Source: an uncultured Collinsella sp. (GTDB lineage: Bacteria; Actinomycetota; Coriobacteriia; Coriobacteriales; Coriobacteriaceae). Taken from it: a DNA stretch of 42,436 nucleotides. How positions within the stretch are numbered: position 1 is the first letter of the stretch; each line of letters starts with the position of its first letter. Positions 39,811-42,436 of this stretch are shown one piece after another. The stretch is taken from positions 1 through 42,436 of the forward strand of contig UQIS01000020.1 in assembly GCA_900541245.1 (NCBI GenBank), given 5' to 3'. Position numbers and translations under genes: made by a program. The notes below the pieces were generated by a model, which made no database searches, was not told the DNA's origin, and saw only the letters and a program-made list of their open reading frames with translations.

Positions 39811-40977
39811 ATGGCTAATCGTTTCGTTCTCAACACCATTTCTTATCATGGTTCCGGCGCCATCAAGGAGATCCCCGGCGAGCTCCAGCGTCGCGGCTAC
39901 AAGAAGATCTTCGTCTGCTCCGACCCCGATCTGGTCAAGTTTGGCGTTACCGCTAAGGTGACCGACGAGCTCGACGCCGCCGGCATCGCTTGGAGCCTCT
40001 ACTCCGAGATCAAGCCCAACCCCACTATCCAGAACGTCAAGGACGGCGTCGAGGCCTTCAAGGCCGCCGAGGCCGACGCTATCGTGACCATCGGTGGCGG
40101 CTCCTCCATGGATACCGCCAAGGCTATCGGCATTATCATCAACAACCCCGAGTTCGCCGATGTCCGCAGCCTCGAGGGCGTTGCTCCCACTAAGAACCAC
40201 GCCGTGTTCACCATCGCTGTGCCGACGACCGCCGGTACCGCCGCCGAGGTGACCATCAACTACGTCATCACCGACCCCGAGAAGGTCCGCAAGTTCGTGT
40301 GCGTCGACACCAACGACGCCCCCGAGGTCGCCGTCGTCGACCCCGACATGATGGCTTCCATGCCCGCCGGCCTGACCGCCTCTACCGGCATGGACGCTCT
40401 GACCCACGCCATCGAGGGCTACACCACCAAGGGCGCTTGGGAGCTCTCCGACATGTTCCACTTTGAGGCTATTAAGCTGATCAGCGAGAACCTGCGCGAC
40501 TCCGTTGCCGAGGCCAAGTCCGGTCAGCCCGGCTCCGGCCGCGAGGGTATGGCTCTTGGCCAGTATGTCGCCGGCATGGGCTTCTCCAACGTCGGCCTGG
40601 GCATCGATCACGCCATGGCTCACACCCTGTCCGCTCACTACGACACCCCGCACGGCGTCGCTTGCGCCATGCTGCTGCCGATCGCCATGGAGTTCAACAA
40701 GCCGGTTTGCGCCGAGCGTCTGGCCAAGGTCGCCGTCGCCATGGGCGTTGACACCACGGGCATGAGCACCGACGAGGCCGCCGATGCCGCTATCGCCGCC
40801 GTCAAGCAGCTTTCCGCCGACGTGAACATCCCGCACGTCTGCGAGGCCATGAAGGCTGACGAGATCGAGGTCCTGGCCAAGGACGCCATGGCCGACGCCT
40901 GCTTCCCGGGTAACCCGCGCGAGGCGACGCTCGACGACGTCATCGAGCTCTTCAAGAAGATCTGCCCGGCTGCCTAA
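39811..40977 (+). CDS. Iron-containing alcohol dehydrogenase (lactaldehyde reductase-like)
   Basis: 388 residues, ATG 39811 behind GGGAGG. Group III Fe-dependent dehydrogenase: NAD motif 'TIGGGSSMDTAKAIG', 'VPTTAGTAAEVT', metal-site Asp and His in 'TASTGMDALTHAIEGY' and 'GLGIDHAMAHTLSAHYDTPH'. Close in style to FucO and butanol dehydrogenases, which reduce aldehydes with NADH. Codon use is strongly C-ending, as in highly expressed genes, so it is probably a main fermentative enzyme. It is followed by a very large nested inverted repeat with a terminator inside. The exact aldehyde cannot be inferred. Confidence 0.94.
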   Translation: MANRFVLNTISYHGSGAIKEIPGELQRRGYKKIFVCSDPDLVKFGVTAKVTDELDAAGIAWSLYSEIKPNPTIQNVKDGVEAFKAAEADAIVTIGGGSSMDTAKAIGIIINNPEFADVRSLEGVAPTKNHAVFTIAVPTTAGTAAEVTINYVITDPEKVRKFVCVDTNDAPEVAVVDPDMMASMPAGLTASTGMDALTHAIEGYTTKGAWELSDMFHFEAIKLISENLRDSVAEAKSGQPGSGREGMALGQYVAGMGFSNVGLGIDHAMAHTLSAHYDTPHGVACAMLLPIAMEFNKPVCAERLAKVAVAMGVDTTGMSTDEAADAAIAAVKQLSADVNIPHVCEAMKADEIEVLAKDAMADACFPGNPREATLDDVIELFKKICPAA

Positions 40978-40984
40978 CCTGGTT

Positions 40985-41112
40985 CGGCGGGCCCCGCCCG
41001 TTAGCCCCAGAATCGTCCTCGGACATGTCGGAGGCCCCGCTGCGCACTACGTGCGGCGGGGCCTCCTTCTGTCCTGCGGAAAGATTCTGGGGCTAACGGG
41101 CGGGGCCCGCCG
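40985..41112. repeat. Nested inverted repeat: 30-bp perfect outer arms around a terminator hairpin
   Basis: 40985-41014 (begins CGGCGGGCCCCGCCCG) is the exact reverse complement of 41083-41112. Inside, GGAGGCCCCGC (41030-41040) pairs with GCGGGGCCTCC (41056-41066), followed by TTCTGTCC. It directly follows the dehydrogenase stop. Confidence 0.88.
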
Positions 41113-41231
41113 GCTCGTTGTCGTGGCGGGCGCAGTTCTGGGGAGCTCGATGGGTCATCTCGCTAGGTAAAAAGATGGTTCGCGGTGGTATTGTTGCTGT
41201 GGGTTTAATTCGATGTGAAAGGGTGACTTTG

Positions 41232-42260
41232 GTGTCCAAGATGGATTCTACGCTCTCCTATATCGCGGGACAGCTTAAGACGCTGACTTCTATCGCCTCG
41301 CCTACGGGCTATACCCGTGCGGCGACTGATTATCTAATGGAGACCCTGCGCGATATGGGGTTTGGGCCTGAGCGTTCTAATAAGGGTAACGTGCTCGTTG
41401 AGCTTGGTGGCGAGGGTGAGCCGCTCGTACTGGCGAGCCATGTCGACACCCTGGGCGCCATGGTGCGCTCCATTAAGGACAATGGCCGCCTGCGTCCCAC
41501 GACACTTGGTGGGCACCAGTGGTCTACGGCCGATGGCGAGAACTGCACCGTCTACACACGTGACGGCAATGTGTACACGGGTGTGGTTCTCAACACCGAG
41601 CCTTCGGCGCACGTGGCCGACGAACCGGTCAAGACCATCGAGAAGAACATGGAAATCCTGCTCGATGAGAATGTCGACAGCAAGGACGATGTGCTTGAGC
41701 TGGGCATTCAGACCGGCGACATCATCGCTATGGATCCGCGTACCACGGTAACGGAGAGCGGCTACATCAAGAGCCGCTTCCTGGATGACAAACTGTCGGC
41801 GTCGATTCTGCTGGGTCTGGCCCGCGCCGTTGCTGACGGCGAGGTGTCGCTTTCGCGCAAGGTGTCGCTGCTCTTTACCGTGTACGAGGAGGTCGGCCAT
41901 GGCGGTGCTTTCGTGCCGGCCGACACGCGCGAGATGATCAGCGTTGACATGGGCTGCGTGGGCGACGACCTGGGCTGCACCGAGCGCATGGTGTCGATTT
42001 GCGCCAAGGATTCGGGCGGTCCGTACAACTACGATCTGGTGACCACGCTGTCCAACATCGCACGCGAGCTGGAGCTCGACTACGCCATCGACGTGTACCC
42101 GCATTACGGCTCGGACGTCGAGGCCACGCTCTCTGCCGGCTACGACATCCGTCACGGCCTGATCGGCCCCGGCGTGTACGCGAGCCACAACTACGAGCGC
42201 AGCCACATGGACGGCGTGCGCAACACCTACGAGCTGGTTCGCGCCTACGTACAGCGCTAG
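41232..42260 (+). CDS. M42-family metallopeptidase (glutamyl/leucyl aminopeptidase type)
   Basis: 342 residues from GTG 41232 with GAAAGGG 8 nt upstream; ATG 41241 is an alternative. The longer frame to 41118 is unlikely. Binuclear zinc/cobalt aminopeptidase: 'ASHVDTLGAMV' (HxD), metal-bridging Asp in 'RFLDDKLSASIL', catalytic Glu pair in 'TVYEEVGHGG', 'ISVDMG', and the last His in 'ASHNYERSH'. Cytoplasmic, typically a large oligomer trimming peptides. Length is normal. It is monocistronic, followed by a GC-rich hairpin. Confidence 0.93.
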   Translation: MSKMDSTLSYIAGQLKTLTSIASPTGYTRAATDYLMETLRDMGFGPERSNKGNVLVELGGEGEPLVLASHVDTLGAMVRSIKDNGRLRPTTLGGHQWSTADGENCTVYTRDGNVYTGVVLNTEPSAHVADEPVKTIEKNMEILLDENVDSKDDVLELGIQTGDIIAMDPRTTVTESGYIKSRFLDDKLSASILLGLARAVADGEVSLSRKVSLLFTVYEEVGHGGAFVPADTREMISVDMGCVGDDLGCTERMVSICAKDSGGPYNYDLVTTLSNIARELELDYAIDVYPHYGSDVEATLSAGYDIRHGLIGPGVYASHNYERSHMDGVRNTYELVRAYVQR

Positions 42261-42267
42261 GGGAGCA

Positions 42268-42305
42268 GCGGCCTCGGCTGGCACAGCAGTACCGACCGAG
42301 GCCGC
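42268..42305 (+). terminator. GC-rich hairpin after the peptidase
   Basis: GCGGCCTCGG (42268-42277) pairs perfectly with CCGAGGCCGC (42296-42305). No T run follows, so termination strength is uncertain. Confidence 0.55.
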
Positions 42306-42313
42306 CCTCTGTA

Positions 42314-42358
42314 AGTTGCGGTGAAATAGGGACTGTTTAAGCGTTTAAAACCGCCAAA
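42314..42358. repeat. 67-nt inverted repeat, family B copy 3, truncated
   Basis: The full 22-nt left arm and a 23-nt centre match the layout of the other two copies, but the right arm is missing: the sequence changes at 42359 into the insertion element end. Confidence 0.75.
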
Positions 42359-42361
42359 CGG

Positions 42362-42436
42362 GGGTGCGGACAGAAAGTTGGACCGCGGGGCGGTCCGGAC
42401 TGGAGGTTCGCATGTACAGCAGGGAGAAGGTCGAGC
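42362..42436 (+). mobile_element. Left end of an insertion sequence, IS3-like, continues past the window
   Basis: The end begins near TGCGGACAGAAAGTTGGACC (42365), typical of IS3-group ends starting TG, with a GTCCGG..CCGGAC-like short inverted stretch, then a ribosome site GGAGG and an ATG. The other end is not in the window. Confidence 0.5.
42412..42436 (+). CDS. Start of a transposase-like gene (partial)
   Basis: ATG 42412 behind GGAGG. Only eight codons are visible (MYSREKVE), which resembles the start of IS3-type OrfA proteins with an N-terminal helix-turn-helix. The rest lies beyond the window, so family and integrity are open. Confidence 0.45.

Overview
This is a chromosomal segment of a high-GC, anaerobic, gut-type actinobacterium, most probably Collinsella or a close relative in the Coriobacteriia. 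That placement is inference from codon bias, the [FeFe] hydrogenase, the rubredoxin/flavin reductase pair, and the style of intergenic repeats; no 16S gene is present. Most genes look like ordinary core genes. The unusual material is in the intergenic spaces and in a few odd proteins.

Layout. 1-2600: 3' end of a tRNA-Glu, a TPR protein overlapping smpB, a flavin reductase-like protein and a 47-residue rubredoxin. 2630-3886 (minus): an Nramp manganese/iron transporter. 4408-10592: glutamate synthase gltB-gltD. 10946-13268: an unrecognised protein and an amidohydrolase. 13361-17010 (minus): a zinc-ribbon membrane protein, then a copper operon transcribed copA-copZ-csoR with a CsoR-type operator in its promoter. 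17504-20722 (minus): an FHA-domain protein followed by a membrane Ser/Thr kinase with a DUF6273-like outer domain. 21311-23560: a DEAD-box helicase with a very long Arg/Gly-rich tail.

24068-30146 is one tightly packed operon: a NuoF-stub/GltD-like flavoprotein, an [FeFe] hydrogenase, a Tat-type lipoprotein solute-binding protein, and a single polypeptide joining an ABC permease to a compact ABC ATPase. The first three genes are joined by 7-nt stop/start overlaps. 30364-31523: an orphan RelB/DinJ-type antitoxin behind a perfect 19-bp palindrome, and a CPBP membrane protease. 31532-35538: an AraC regulator divergent from a GH1 glycosidase and a PTS EIIBC (beta-glucoside uptake). 35665-39398: a YgiQ radical-SAM protein, a YoaK/DUF1275 membrane protein and an AT-richer LURP-one-like protein. 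39811-42260: an iron-type alcohol dehydrogenase and an M42 aminopeptidase. The window ends inside the left end of an insertion element.

The strongest unexplained signal is the set of inverted-repeat families between genes. The most striking is a 55-nt element, TCTCGATCTGTAACA-N25-TGTTACAGATCGAGA, with ten full copies at four loci; where copies are clustered they recur every 80 or 81 bp. At least six other families occur, one of them cut at its loop by the insertion element at the right edge. Several are perfect 19-30 bp inverted repeats. Metabolically the window combines ammonium assimilation, hydrogen and alcohol disposal of reductant, oxygen/flavin chemistry, and metal handling.
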